6,322 nucleotides of DNA, taken from positions 1 through 6,322 of the forward strand of contig JAGXLK010000152.1 of the NCBI GenBank assembly GCA_018334735.1, read 5' to 3'. The stretch's first letter is position 1; each line of letters begins with the position of its first letter. This DNA comes from Planctomycetota bacterium. GTDB lineage: Bacteria > Planctomycetota > Brocadiia > SM23-32. Made by a program: the position numbers and the translations under genes. Shown here piece after piece: positions 1 to 6,322 of the stretch. The notes below the pieces were generated by a model. The model searched no databases and was not told where the DNA came from. It saw nothing but the letters and a program-made list of their open reading frames with translations.

Positions 1-253
1 GGTATGAGAATACCCCCCGCCTTTGCCTTCCGCGCACCTGCAGCACTGGCCCAGCTTGAGAGAAGCGGGTTAGTGATCCGAAAAATGGGTGCCCCGCAGT
101 CTTATTTTTATCTGCAAAAATACCCGTCGGAATCAGAACTGTGCACGCATTTAACCCAAAAAACCGCCGCGCCATTCTATTTCTGCCACTACCCGGAAAA
201 AAACAGACCAGCAAAAGGTATCTGTTTGCAAAAGACATGATCGCGGGCGATTC

Positions 254-282
254 TTGACCCCGTCCCCGAAGTGCGATATGAT
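254..282 (+). promoter_or_regulatory. sigma-70-type promoter of the tRNA-Arg gene
   Basis: A -35 box TTGACC (254-259) and a -10 box TATGAT (277-282) are separated by exactly 17 bases. Each differs from consensus at one position. Transcription would begin near 289, about 16 bases before the mature tRNA 5' end at 305, leaving a short leader for RNase P to remove. The match and spacing are read directly from the sequence; the start site is inferred. Confidence 0.8.
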
Positions 283-304
283 GACTTTCTATTCGAACAA
301 AAAT

Positions 305-381
305 GCGCCCGTAGCTCAACTGGACAGAGCGTCGGACTTCGGATCCGATTGTTGGGGGTTCGAATCCTCCCGGGCGTGCCA
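305..381 (+). tRNA. tRNA-Arg (anticodon TCG), CCA encoded
   Basis: This is a complete cloverleaf decoding CGA/CGN arginine codons. The 7-bp acceptor stem pairs 305-311 with 371-377, with a G-T wobble at the first pair. The D stem is GCTC/GAGC (314-317 with 327-330). The anticodon stem TCGGA/TCCGA (332-336 with 344-348) closes the loop CTTCGGA, with T33 at 338 and anticodon TCG at 339-341. The 5-base variable region is 349-353. The T stem (354-358 with 366-370, one G-T pair) closes the loop TTCGAAT. A15 (319) and T48 (353) can form the Levitt pair. The discriminator is G378 and the CCA tail (379-381) is encoded in the DNA. It has its own promoter and terminator, so it is probably a single-gene transcript. 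All invariant positions look intact. Confidence 0.97.
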
Positions 382-395
382 CTTCTCTATTTATT

Positions 396-427
396 AGAAG
401 CCCTTGTCAGCCAAGGGCTTCTGTTTT
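396..427 (+). terminator. intrinsic terminator of the tRNA-Arg unit
   Basis: A perfect 11-bp inverted repeat pairs 396-406 (AGAAGCCCTTG) with 412-422 (CAAGGGCTTCT) around the loop TCAGC, and is followed by GTTTT (423-427). It starts 15 bases after the tRNA CCA end. This is a classic Rho-independent terminator for plus-strand transcription. Confidence 0.9.
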
Positions 428-455
428 GTACATGCCAACCGAAGACCTGATTATC

Positions 456-500
456 GGTACAAAATGACGGCACAGAAATGATAGCAAACTTATAGCAAAG
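456..500 (+). repeat. short A-rich direct repeats downstream of the tRNA
   Basis: Two related units, GGTACAAAATGA (456-467) and GGCACAGAAATGA (469-481), are followed by two copies of ATAGCAAA (481-488 and 492-499) that are 11 bases apart, about one helical turn. No gene overlaps them. Short degenerate repeats next to a tRNA 3' end can be arm-type binding sites left by a tyrosine integrase, but no integrase and no second copy of the tRNA 3' end is visible in this window. The repeats are observed; the function is a guess. Confidence 0.4.
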
Positions 501-546
501 GGGTTAACAAGCGATGCCGATCGACATCTGGTGGTACGAGTGACAA

Positions 547-812
547 TGGTGCGGGTGGGCCGATACCTTCGCCCGCATTGCAGTGCGGCTGCAGCTTTTC
601 GTTCTGGCCTGTAATCTGGCCAACTTCATGCGCGCCTGCCCTGCCCGAGCCTGTGGAACACAGGTCGCTGACGACGCTGCGGGAGAAACTGGTGAAGATC
701 GGGGGCCACGCCCGCCCGCATCGCGTTCCAGATGGCGGAGATTGCGGTCCCGCGGGACCTGTTCGGAGCCATACTGGAGCGGATTCGGCGGCTCTGACCC
801 GCGCCGACCTGA
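547..812 (+). pseudogene. IS1380-like DDE transposase, decayed C-terminal remnant
   Basis: Reading across three frames recovers the C-terminus typical of IS1380-type transposases. Frame 1 gives VRLQLFVLACNLANFMR (583-633). Frame 2 gives LPEPVEHRSLTTLREKLVKI from 641, continuing to a His-Ala-Arg at 707-715. Frame 3 gives RIAFQMAEIAVPRDLF followed by GAILERIRRL (717-794). The frames change near 634-641 and again near 716, and about four residues seem deleted after the LVKIG segment (around 704). The TGA at 795-797 is probably a mutated sense codon: the next codons, Pro-Ala-Pro-Thr then TGA (810-812), match a normal ending for this family. Upstream of 568 the similarity fades, and the N-terminus and the catalytic Asp residues are absent. 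The product cannot be functional. I recognise the family from memory of its conserved tail; a profile search would settle it. Confidence 0.75.
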
Positions 813-912
813 GGGAGCATCGCGGATTCCGCAAGAAAAAACGCGCCATACATCTGCCGACGGGGACGGTATCGCCCGAAGCTCCAGAACCCCCTTTTCC
901 GCCTCTTGCCAC

Positions 913-928
913 AGGCGCAAAAGCGCCT
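913..928. repeat. small perfect hairpin
   Basis: AGGCGC (913-918) and GCGCCT (923-928) form a perfect 6-bp stem around an AAAA loop. No T-run follows on either strand, so it is unlikely to be an intrinsic terminator. It lies in the otherwise featureless 813-968 stretch between the transposase remnant and the next promoter. It may be debris of the insertion sequence or have no function. Confidence 0.35.
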
Positions 929-968
929 CCGAAGTCTCTGTAAGAGCAGCAGAGTCGCGGAATTCGGC

Positions 969-998
969 TTGACAAACCTCCAGAGGGTACAATATTAC
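969..998 (+). promoter_or_regulatory. candidate promoter upstream of the large hydrolase gene
   Basis: A perfect -35 consensus TTGACA occurs at 969-974. The best -10 partners are only fair: TATTAC (993-998, 18-base spacer) and AATATT (991-996, 16-base spacer), each with four of six consensus bases. A better -10 word, TATAAT, lies at 1013-1018 but is too far from this -35 box and has no good -35 of its own. Position and direction suit the gene starting at 1078, giving a leader of roughly 70 bases. Confidence 0.4.
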
Positions 999-1005
999 GA
1001 ACGAG

Positions 1006-1023
1006 GCGAAGTTATAATTTCGC
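1006..1023. promoter_or_regulatory. 18-bp near-palindrome, candidate operator
   Basis: GCGAAGTTATAATTTCGC equals its own reverse complement at 16 of 18 positions, with arms GCGAA and TTCGC and a TTATAA centre. It contains the word TATAAT (1013-1018) and lies just downstream of the start site predicted from the TTGACA box at 969. That is a normal place for a repressor operator. No regulator gene is in the window and I cannot assign a protein family to it. Confidence 0.4.
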
Positions 1024-1077
1024 TCCATCAAATGGGAAATCTGGGTGATTATTCAGAATCTTGCACCTTATAACGAG

Positions 1078-4000
1078 ATGAACGCTCGCAGTCGGTCTGT
1101 CCTCGGTGCAGGCAAGTGGTTCCGCGTGATCATCATTTCCGGGTTGCTTTCTCTGGTGCTGCTGGGAAGCGATTCGTTCGCCGGCGGGCCAGGTCTGGAT
1201 GAGGTAGAGGATATCGAGGGTTTTCCCCAGCTTGAGCAAACGCGAACGCCGGTGCAGCGTGAAGTCGAAGCGGAACACATCGCCATCACGTGGCTGAGTA
1301 ACGTCGTTTCCTGGGTGGAAGCGGCGAAACAGGGGGAGGAAAGAAAAGGCTCTATCGTCAGGCTGCCCAACAACCGAAAAGGGGTTCGCCTCCACCGGGG
1401 GACGGGGATTGCGCACAAGGTGGAAATCCCGGAAGCCGGCAGTTACCGCCTCTGGGTTTCCTATCGCGCATCTTCCGGCAGGCGCTCTCCATTCCACCTA
1501 AAACTCATTGGACAGAACACTTTTTCCCACACCTACGGAGCACTCAAGCTGTCCTCACCCTGGGAACAGGCAAGGGAACGGACGGGAGGAATGGGGTCAG
1601 GGAATGCGTACCGAGAAGGACCGCTCGGCGCCGGCGAGGGGGTTGTGTGGGAGTGTGCGGATGCCGAGTTGCACCGTGGCGAGACGACGATTCGCCTCAC
1701 GGCGGACGATCGTACAGATTCCCCGCCCATCGAGTCCCTGGTAATAACAAAGAGCAAAGAGTTCAGGCCCTCGCGTTCGAGTATGGCGGAGGAGAAGACC
1801 TTTGGTCGCCTGTATCTGCGCGTCCGCCTCAGGGGAGTCCAAGAGCCCGTCGGAGTGAGCGGGCGTATGCTGTACATGAAACGCTTCTCGGGCCCCGGCA
1901 GGTACAACGGTGAATTTACGGGAGGGCTCGGGCACTTTTCCGATCCCGGCAACGCTACACTTACGCCCGGGAAATGGTCCGCGTGGGAAGAAGCCACGTT
2001 CCCCCTGACAACGGGCGGCAGTTGGGCAATCGGCAGATTCTACATGTCCGGTGGCCCGGATGGGACGATGGACGTGCAGATGGCATGGTATCCGAACAAG
2101 GGAGCCGTTGCGAAGTGCATTTCTACCGCAATCCGGCAGGGCGGGGCCTACGTGCTGCTGCCCGTTTCCAGCAGCGGGTTCGGCGGCAACCCGCGCGATG
2201 GATGGACGCCTCCAGACATGTTCCGCAAATCCACCGTGGCCCGATTCCGCCCCCTGGAAGCCCTGCAAGAGCAGATGGACGGGTATTGTGAACGGGCACT
2301 TGAGGCGGTCGGGGGGGACATCGGCCCCCTCCAACACCTTCAGTTCCACGCGTTCGTCCAGGGGCCTCCGCAGGTGATCGAAGAGTCGGTGTCCCGCCTC
2401 AGGCGCATAGGGCTCAACCGCTTTTCGCCCGGCAAAAGGGAAGGCGACATCTGGTTGAGTTACAGCGGCATCGGCTTCTCCGAGGATCGTCGTAAGACGA
2501 TCGAAGCGCAGGCCAGAAGGTGGAAGCGCCACCGAGACGAAAAGGACCACCAGCCACGGTTGGTCAAGCTGGGAGATGAAATCAGCAACTACGCCGGGCC
2601 GGGAAAGATCAACTCTTCCCCAGAAGGGCTCAAGCTCTTCCACAGTTACCTCTCCGACGAGCTTGAGCGGTTGGGCAAAGATGCTCCATTCCTGGGTGTC
2701 AATGACGTCCGAGAACTGGTTTGCTACGCCCCGCGGATGGCCGGGTCCGATGATTCGGAATCCGAACCGGACCTTCCTCGTCCCGACGGGATCACGGATT
2801 CCATCCTCGGGGATGAGGAGTCGGACGACGCGATGCCGGAACTCGAAGACGAGGAGAAGGCTTCCGCTCCCGGGGAGGGGCCGAAATCCGCTCCCGCCCC
2901 TGATGGCGGGAAGGATATACCCGATTTGGGTCCGGCCGAAACCGAGCGCCTGCGCGTCATGAGCCGGCGCTTCATCACCTGGCTCACGGCCTGGTACTAC
3001 AGGGGCAAGACCGAGGCCATCCGAAAAGCCTTCCCCCAAGCCGATACGTTCACGAATCACGACACCGGTTTTATGTTCGGCAAACACTGCAACCAATTCG
3101 ACCCGCTCTGGATCATGAACGCCCGCTACCAGGGCACGACCATGGCTGCGGCGGAGGACTGGGCCTGGCCCAGCAAGGGTGGCACGGCCTCCTGCGGCAT
3201 CCAGACCGTCAGCTTCTACGGGGCGATCATGGACTGCGCGGCCCGCGAACACGGGGGGCCCAAGGGCTTTCAAAACATCGCCACGTCCAATCACGCCGCG
3301 CGCAAAATCTTCAGCCTGGTCGGAGAAGGCGTCTTCTTCCAGGACCTGTACAACTATGGGCCTCCTTACTTCCGAAAGGGAGGGACCATAGACTGCTGGG
3401 GCCACAAACACTGGGTCTACAAGCAGGTCGCCCAGGCCCTGGCCGCGCTCAAACCGGCCGAAAAGCGTATCGCTGAGGGAACTCCAGACCCCACACGGGT
3501 TGCCATCATCGCCAACCTCTCGGACGACCTGCGGGACGGAGAGGTGCCGGGTTTTCTCAAAGATCGGCTGCTGGTCTACCTGGCGCTGCGCCACGCCCAG
3601 ATGCCGGTCGATCTGCTGCTGGAGCGGGACCTGCGCCGGCAGAGCCAGATCGATCTCAACGCCTACGACGCCATCTACCTGACCGGTATGCGCCTGGAGA
3701 GGGAAGCGTTCGGGGTGCTGAAAGATTGGTGCGAAGCGGGCGGCACCCTGATGGCCACCGGCATGGCTGCAACGCAGGGCGAATTCGGCGATTCAATACC
3801 GGGGTCCGATGCGTTTTTTGGCGCCGGACGGGCGGTTGCGACAATCAATAAAAAGAGCTGGCATCCCGACAACATCCCGAACCTGAAGCCTCTCGGCGAG
3901 GCAACGTTCGAGAAATCCGAGTATGCGCCCGCCACGAGCGTGCCCGTCGTCGGCGTCAGGTACGCGATCCGGCCGGAAGAAGATAGCAGGACATTGGCAC

Positions 4001-4440
4001 ACTTTGAGGATGGATCGCCCGCCGCCTCGATGCGGCAGGCGGGCGAAGGACGGGTCATTCTCTACGCATTCCAGCCCGGTATGAGTTACCGCTTCGGCAC
4101 GTCGCGACAGGGTGGGAAGATCGGCGACTACCGAGACGAGCGCCGCGATGTGATTGCGATGCCGGTGTCGAGAGCCTGTGGTCCTCCCCGCCTCACCAGT
4201 TCGTCCCCCCTGGTCGAAACCACCACCTTCAGCGACGACGCCGGGCTGGCCGTCCTGCTCAACGAGTTCACCTGGGAGGATGAGCGTGAGATGAGAATCA
4301 CGGTAAGAACCGAACGCCCGGTGAAAAACGTGGCTGCCACCCTGGGCAAAGTAAAGAAATGGCAAAAGGAGAACGGCAGAGTTCGGATCACGTGTAGCGC
4401 TCCGGACCCCGTTGATGTTATCATTCTGGACTATGAATGA
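1078..4440 (+). CDS. exported multidomain glycoside-hydrolase-like protein (GH42-like architecture)
   Basis: The ATG at 1078 gives 1120 residues with a clear signal peptide: basic n-region, hydrophobic residues 17-30, and likely cleavage after Ser-Phe-Ala35. An in-frame GTG at 1045 would add 11 residues; neither start has a good Shine-Dalgarno. Residues about 59-225 look like a carbohydrate-binding jelly roll (EIPEAGSYRLWVSYRA, then ETTIRLTADD and IESLVITKS). A second beta-rich region spans about 242-360. A TIM-barrel-like region (about 418-790) carries Gly-Asp-Glu501 and Ala-Glu693-Asp-Trp, possible acid/base and nucleophile. It is interrupted by an acidic, proline-rich segment (about 557-618). 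Residues about 806-905 resemble the Rossmann-like trimerization domain of GH42 beta-galactosidases, with YDAIYLTGM and CEAGGTLMATG. EDGSPAAS (977-984) and a C-terminal beta domain follow. Extracellular or periplasmic glycan cleavage is likely, but substrate and exact family are unknown and catalysis is inferred from architecture only. Confidence 0.85.
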   Translation: MNARSRSVLGAGKWFRVIIISGLLSLVLLGSDSFAGGPGLDEVEDIEGFPQLEQTRTPVQREVEAEHIAITWLSNVVSWVEAAKQGEERKGSIVRLPNNRKGVRLHRGTGIAHKVEIPEAGSYRLWVSYRASSGRRSPFHLKLIGQNTFSHTYGALKLSSPWEQARERTGGMGSGNAYREGPLGAGEGVVWECADAELHRGETTIRLTADDRTDSPPIESLVITKSKEFRPSRSSMAEEKTFGRLYLRVRLRGVQEPVGVSGRMLYMKRFSGPGRYNGEFTGGLGHFSDPGNATLTPGKWSAWEEATFPLTTGGSWAIGRFYMSGGPDGTMDVQMAWYPNKGAVAKCISTAIRQGGAYVLLPVSSSGFGGNPRDGWTPPDMFRKSTVARFRPLEALQEQMDGYCERALEAVGGDIGPLQHLQFHAFVQGPPQVIEESVSRLRRIGLNRFSPGKREGDIWLSYSGIGFSEDRRKTIEAQARRWKRHRDEKDHQPRLVKLGDEISNYAGPGKINSSPEGLKLFHSYLSDELERLGKDAPFLGVNDVRELVCYAPRMAGSDDSESEPDLPRPDGITDSILGDEESDDAMPELEDEEKASAPGEGPKSAPAPDGGKDIPDLGPAETERLRVMSRRFITWLTAWYYRGKTEAIRKAFPQADTFTNHDTGFMFGKHCNQFDPLWIMNARYQGTTMAAAEDWAWPSKGGTASCGIQTVSFYGAIMDCAAREHGGPKGFQNIATSNHAARKIFSLVGEGVFFQDLYNYGPPYFRKGGTIDCWGHKHWVYKQVAQALAALKPAEKRIAEGTPDPTRVAIIANLSDDLRDGEVPGFLKDRLLVYLALRHAQMPVDLLLERDLRRQSQIDLNAYDAIYLTGMRLEREAFGVLKDWCEAGGTLMATGMAATQGEFGDSIPGSDAFFGAGRAVATINKKSWHPDNIPNLKPLGEATFEKSEYAPATSVPVVGVRYAIRPEEDSRTLAHFEDGSPAASMRQAGEGRVILYAFQPGMSYRFGTSRQGGKIGDYRDERRDVIAMPVSRACGPPRLTSSSPLVETTTFSDDAGLAVLLNEFTWEDEREMRITVRTERPVKNVAATLGKVKKWQKENGRVRITCSAPDPVDVIILDYE

Positions 4441-4451
4441 GGCCGCCGTCC

Positions 4452-4467
4452 GCCCCCTGTGCGGGGC
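4452..4467 (+). other. short GC hairpin between hydrolase and pilin genes
   Basis: GCCCC (4452-4456) pairs with GGGGC (4463-4467) around a 6-base loop, starting 12 bases after the hydrolase stop codon. No T-run follows, so it is not a canonical terminator. It could stabilise an mRNA end or weakly attenuate read-through into the pilin gene. The rest of the 113-base gap shows no convincing promoter, so co-transcription of the two genes is plausible. Confidence 0.3.
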
Positions 4468-4553
4468 CTGCGTGAACGGAGGCAGGACGTCTGCGAAGGG
4501 CAAAGTCGAAAGCGGAGATTAAACCGTATCCCTCTGGAGAATGGAGAAGGCAG

Positions 4554-5252
4554 ATGGGAAGAACGAGACGAGGTTTCACGCTTATCGAATTGCTGGTTGT
4601 CATAGCGATCATAGCGATTCTGGCGGCGCTGCTGATGCCGGCGCTCGAGCAGGCTCGGGCCTCGGCTCGGCAGGTGGCCTGCCTGAGCCGCGAACGTCAG
4701 TTTTATCTCGCCGGCACCTTCTACGCGAATGATACCGGCTGGTGGCCGGCCAGTTACGTGAAGAACCCGGACGGCACGGCGCAGACATTCTACGACATCG
4801 TCCCGTACCTCGACATGGGTAGCACGAAAGACGGCCGCAACGTCGGTCCCGCAGAGAACTTCTGGCTCTGCCCGGAGGCGCCGTTCCCCAGGAAGTGGAA
4901 TAAAAACGAGTTTCGATATTACGCTTGGGGATACACGCACGTGGGAAACTACTGGACCACCCATTTCTTTGGTTTCAGCGAGACATCTTTCCCCAGCATG
5001 ATGGTGCCCGCCAACCGTGTGCCCGCCACGCGCAGGGCACAGCCGAAGTTCGGCAGCGCCAGCAAGATTGTCTGGCTTGGGGAGACCTGCGGCATTACTG
5101 CTAACAGGTGGAAAGGCAGTTGGAACCAGTTGGCCCCCGGCGGACCTGACACATACCACCCGAACGACAGCGCCGACGTGGTCACCATGGACGGCCGAGC
5201 CCTTAACGTGCGGGGATGGGAGGACGCCGGCCTGAAGTTCTATGAGGAGTGA
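4554..5252 (+). CDS. prepilin-type pseudopilin (type II secretion / type IV pilin-like, H-X9-DG class)
   Basis: The 232-residue product starts with the class III prepilin signal [20 protein letters not shown] prepilin peptidase would cut between Gly7 and Phe8 and methylate the new N-terminus; Glu12 is the conserved +5 glutamate. Residues 8-29 form the hydrophobic helix used as membrane anchor and assembly core. It is followed by [18 protein letters not shown], the usual start of the globular domain in PVC-type pseudopilins. Near the C-terminus, His202 and Asp213-Gly214 resemble the family's H-X9-DG processing-associated motif, but with ten intervening residues here. The start is supported by GGAG at 4543-4546, seven bases before the ATG. 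Length fits the family (about 200-300). It lies between two hydrolase-like genes, so a role in surface polysaccharide handling or secretion is plausible but inferred. The individual function of such pseudopilins is generally unknown. Confidence 0.92.
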   Translation: MGRTRRGFTLIELLVVIAIIAILAALLMPALEQARASARQVACLSRERQFYLAGTFYANDTGWWPASYVKNPDGTAQTFYDIVPYLDMGSTKDGRNVGPAENFWLCPEAPFPRKWNKNEFRYYAWGYTHVGNYWTTHFFGFSETSFPSMMVPANRVPATRRAQPKFGSASKIVWLGETCGITANRWKGSWNQLAPGGPDTYHPNDSADVVTMDGRALNVRGWEDAGLKFYEE

Positions 5253-6322
5253 GTCCTTGGTCGAAAGTATACCACTGGGGCTCTCTCACAGCACCTGGAT
5301 CACATTTCGGGGAGCACGCCACCATCTGCATTCAAAAAAGAATTTCCCGCGCGTCCGTACCGCTCATGGGATTCATGCCGCCAATCACATGTTCGGGAAC
5401 AACAGTTTTCGCGGCGCTTACCCGGCGGACAAAGATTGGAGTCTGTTCGATAAGGCGCAGGAGCTGCGTCAGTTTGGCGGCGGCTACAAATCATTTCTGG
5501 AACGCTGGATGAAACGTCATCCAAAAAGCAAAGGCCCAAATCTGGTGCTGGGACGCTGCCGCGGCGGGGTCGATTTCTTTTCCATCTACGCCGAGGAATT
5601 TCATATGACCGGCAGAAGTCCCGATCGGGCGGTATTTGGCGATGAATGGAGCGGTCCCGGACGCGGCAAACAACACGTCCAGAACCTCGCCCCGAGCTAC
5701 ATTGATTTCCGTGCCTGGGTGGCCAGTCATTTCGTCCGCCGGGGACTTGGTGTGTATTTCGACAACACCTTTCCAATGATCGCGCCCGATACCGTCACGA
5801 CATCGGCGTATGAGCTTCCCGATGGCAGCGTACAACCCTCCTACGGAATGTGGGCACGCCGAGAATATTTCCGCCGGATCTGGATCATCCATCACACGAT
5901 GAATCCCAGCGATCCGACCTGTCAGCCCGAGATGCAGCTCCACATCACCAACGGTCACGTCCTTCCCTTCATGACCTGGAATGACTGCAACCTGGATCTG
6001 GAATGGCGGCGGGCTGCGCCGATGCAGAAGGCTTTTTCGGCCGATCTGATGCGCACGGAAACCACCGGTCTGCAGACCGGTTGCCGCCCCCTGGCTTTCA
6101 GCTGGGGCGATGATCTGAAAGCGTTCGGAGCCCTCATGGTCCACGAATGCAACTCCTGGGGATGGAGCAAACCGCACAAGACCTACATGCCGATGCTGTT
6201 CGAGATTGGTTACGGGTTGCCGGACTGCAATATCTACAACTACTGGGACCCCGCGGATCCGGTCCACACCAGCAACGATGAAGACGTCAAAAGCCTGCTG
6301 GTGGAACGGAACGGGAAAGCGA
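5242..6322 (+). CDS. glycoside-hydrolase-like protein, partial (runs off window; 5' end uncertain, possibly truncated)
   Basis: One frame is open from the ATG at 5242 to the window edge, 360 codons with no stop. From about 5341 it reads as convincing protein: [20 protein letters not shown], a helical segment before [10 protein letters not shown], then FGDEW (D134, E135), [12 protein letters not shown] (D174), [15 protein letters not shown] (about 235-248) and CNIYNYWDP near the edge. Acid-rich strand ends of this kind resemble TIM-barrel hydrolases of the DUF6067/GH123-like sort common in PVC bacteria; this assignment is tentative. The ATG overlaps the pilin gene end by 11 bases in another frame; TTG at 5257, after GAGGAG (5244-5249), is an alternative. 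There is no signal peptide, and the first 30 or so residues look unlike the rest. All three forward frames are open over 5253-5340, so the junction is unresolved. Either a frameshift or loss of the N-terminal domains is possible. Confidence 0.75.
   Translation, partial: MRSESLVESIPLGLSHSTWITFRGARHHLHSKKNFPRVRTAHGIHAANHMFGNNSFRGAYPADKDWSLFDKAQELRQFGGGYKSFLERWMKRHPKSKGPNLVLGRCRGGVDFFSIYAEEFHMTGRSPDRAVFGDEWSGPGRGKQHVQNLAPSYIDFRAWVASHFVRRGLGVYFDNTFPMIAPDTVTTSAYELPDGSVQPSYGMWARREYFRRIWIIHHTMNPSDPTCQPEMQLHITNGHVLPFMTWNDCNLDLEWRRAAPMQKAFSADLMRTETTGLQTGCRPLAFSWGDDLKAFGALMVHECNSWGWSKPHKTYMPMLFEIGYGLPDCNIYNYWDPADPVHTSNDEDVKSLLVERNGKA

Noticed and set aside
4..240. 78-codon plus-strand frame, also open to the left window edge
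   Set aside because: No recognisable domain, no visible ribosome-binding site and mixed third-base composition unlike the GC-rich genes downstream. It could be the tail of a gene starting outside the window, but nothing supports that.
583..972. Plus-strand frames of 129 and 121 codons (583-972 and 578-943) as independent genes
   Set aside because: Each contains part of the same transposase tail and then reads out of frame, so they are pieces of one frameshifted pseudogene.
490..1031. Overlapping minus-strand frames of 161 and 175 codons
   Set aside because: They lie opposite the transposase remnant and the non-coding flank. Their sequences are low in recognisable structure, and the plus strand explains 547-812 better.
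1032..1073. 13-codon frame (ATG 1032) ahead of the hydrolase gene as a leader peptide
   Set aside because: It has no run of regulatory codons, no attenuator-like terminator and no good ribosome-binding site; it is probably chance.
1597..3594. 665-codon open frame on the minus strand
   Set aside because: It is fully antisense to the well-supported hydrolase gene. Its translation shows no coherent domain, and long antisense frames are common opposite GC-rich coding sequence.
5249..5512. 87-codon frame beginning with a GTG that overlaps the pilin stop codon
   Set aside because: The GTGA overlap looks like translational coupling, but the frame ends at 5512 and its translation is not protein-like after about 5330, where another frame clearly encodes the hydrolase-like protein.
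5300..6267. Minus-strand frames of 158 and 258 codons near the right edge
   Set aside because: They are antisense to the open plus-strand hydrolase-like frame, which has coherent motifs. The minus-strand translations do not.

Overview
The window looks like a chromosomal piece from a GC-rich bacterium of the PVC superphylum or a similar group (Lentisphaerota, Kiritimatiellota, Verrucomicrobiota or Planctomycetota, possibly Hydrogenedentota). This is inferred from gene content: a short prepilin-type pseudopilin of the kind hugely expanded in those phyla sits beside large secreted glycoside-hydrolase-like proteins. No gene here fixes the genus.

Layout. Bases 1-253 hold nothing I recognise. Bases 254-427 are a self-contained tRNA unit: a near-consensus sigma-70-type promoter, a complete tRNA-Arg(TCG) with encoded CCA, and a strong intrinsic terminator. 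From 428 to about 1077 there is no intact gene. This stretch holds short A-rich direct repeats just downstream of the tRNA, the decayed 3' end of an IS1380-like transposase (two frameshifts and an apparent premature stop), a small perfect hairpin, and then a candidate promoter and an 18-bp near-palindrome in front of the first large gene. A tRNA flank littered with mobile-element debris suggests an old insertion site.

Bases 1078-6322 are all on the plus strand: (1) a roughly 1120-residue exported multidomain protein with a carbohydrate-binding-like N-terminus, a TIM-barrel-like centre carrying an unusual acidic low-complexity insertion, and a GH42-like (beta-galactosidase type) trimerization domain; (2) a 232-residue type II/type IV pseudopilin with a good ribosome-binding site; (3) a second glycoside-hydrolase-like reading frame that overlaps or abuts the end of the pilin gene and runs off the right edge. 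The third frame lacks a signal peptide and seems to begin inside a catalytic domain, so its 5' end may be truncated. It is easily missed because it has no stop codon inside the window.

How they fit together (inference): a secreted polysaccharide-degrading enzyme, a surface or periplasmic pseudopilin and a second hydrolase-like protein form one co-directional cluster, consistent with a small carbohydrate-utilisation locus. I found no CRISPR array, no complete insertion sequence and no recognisable defence system.
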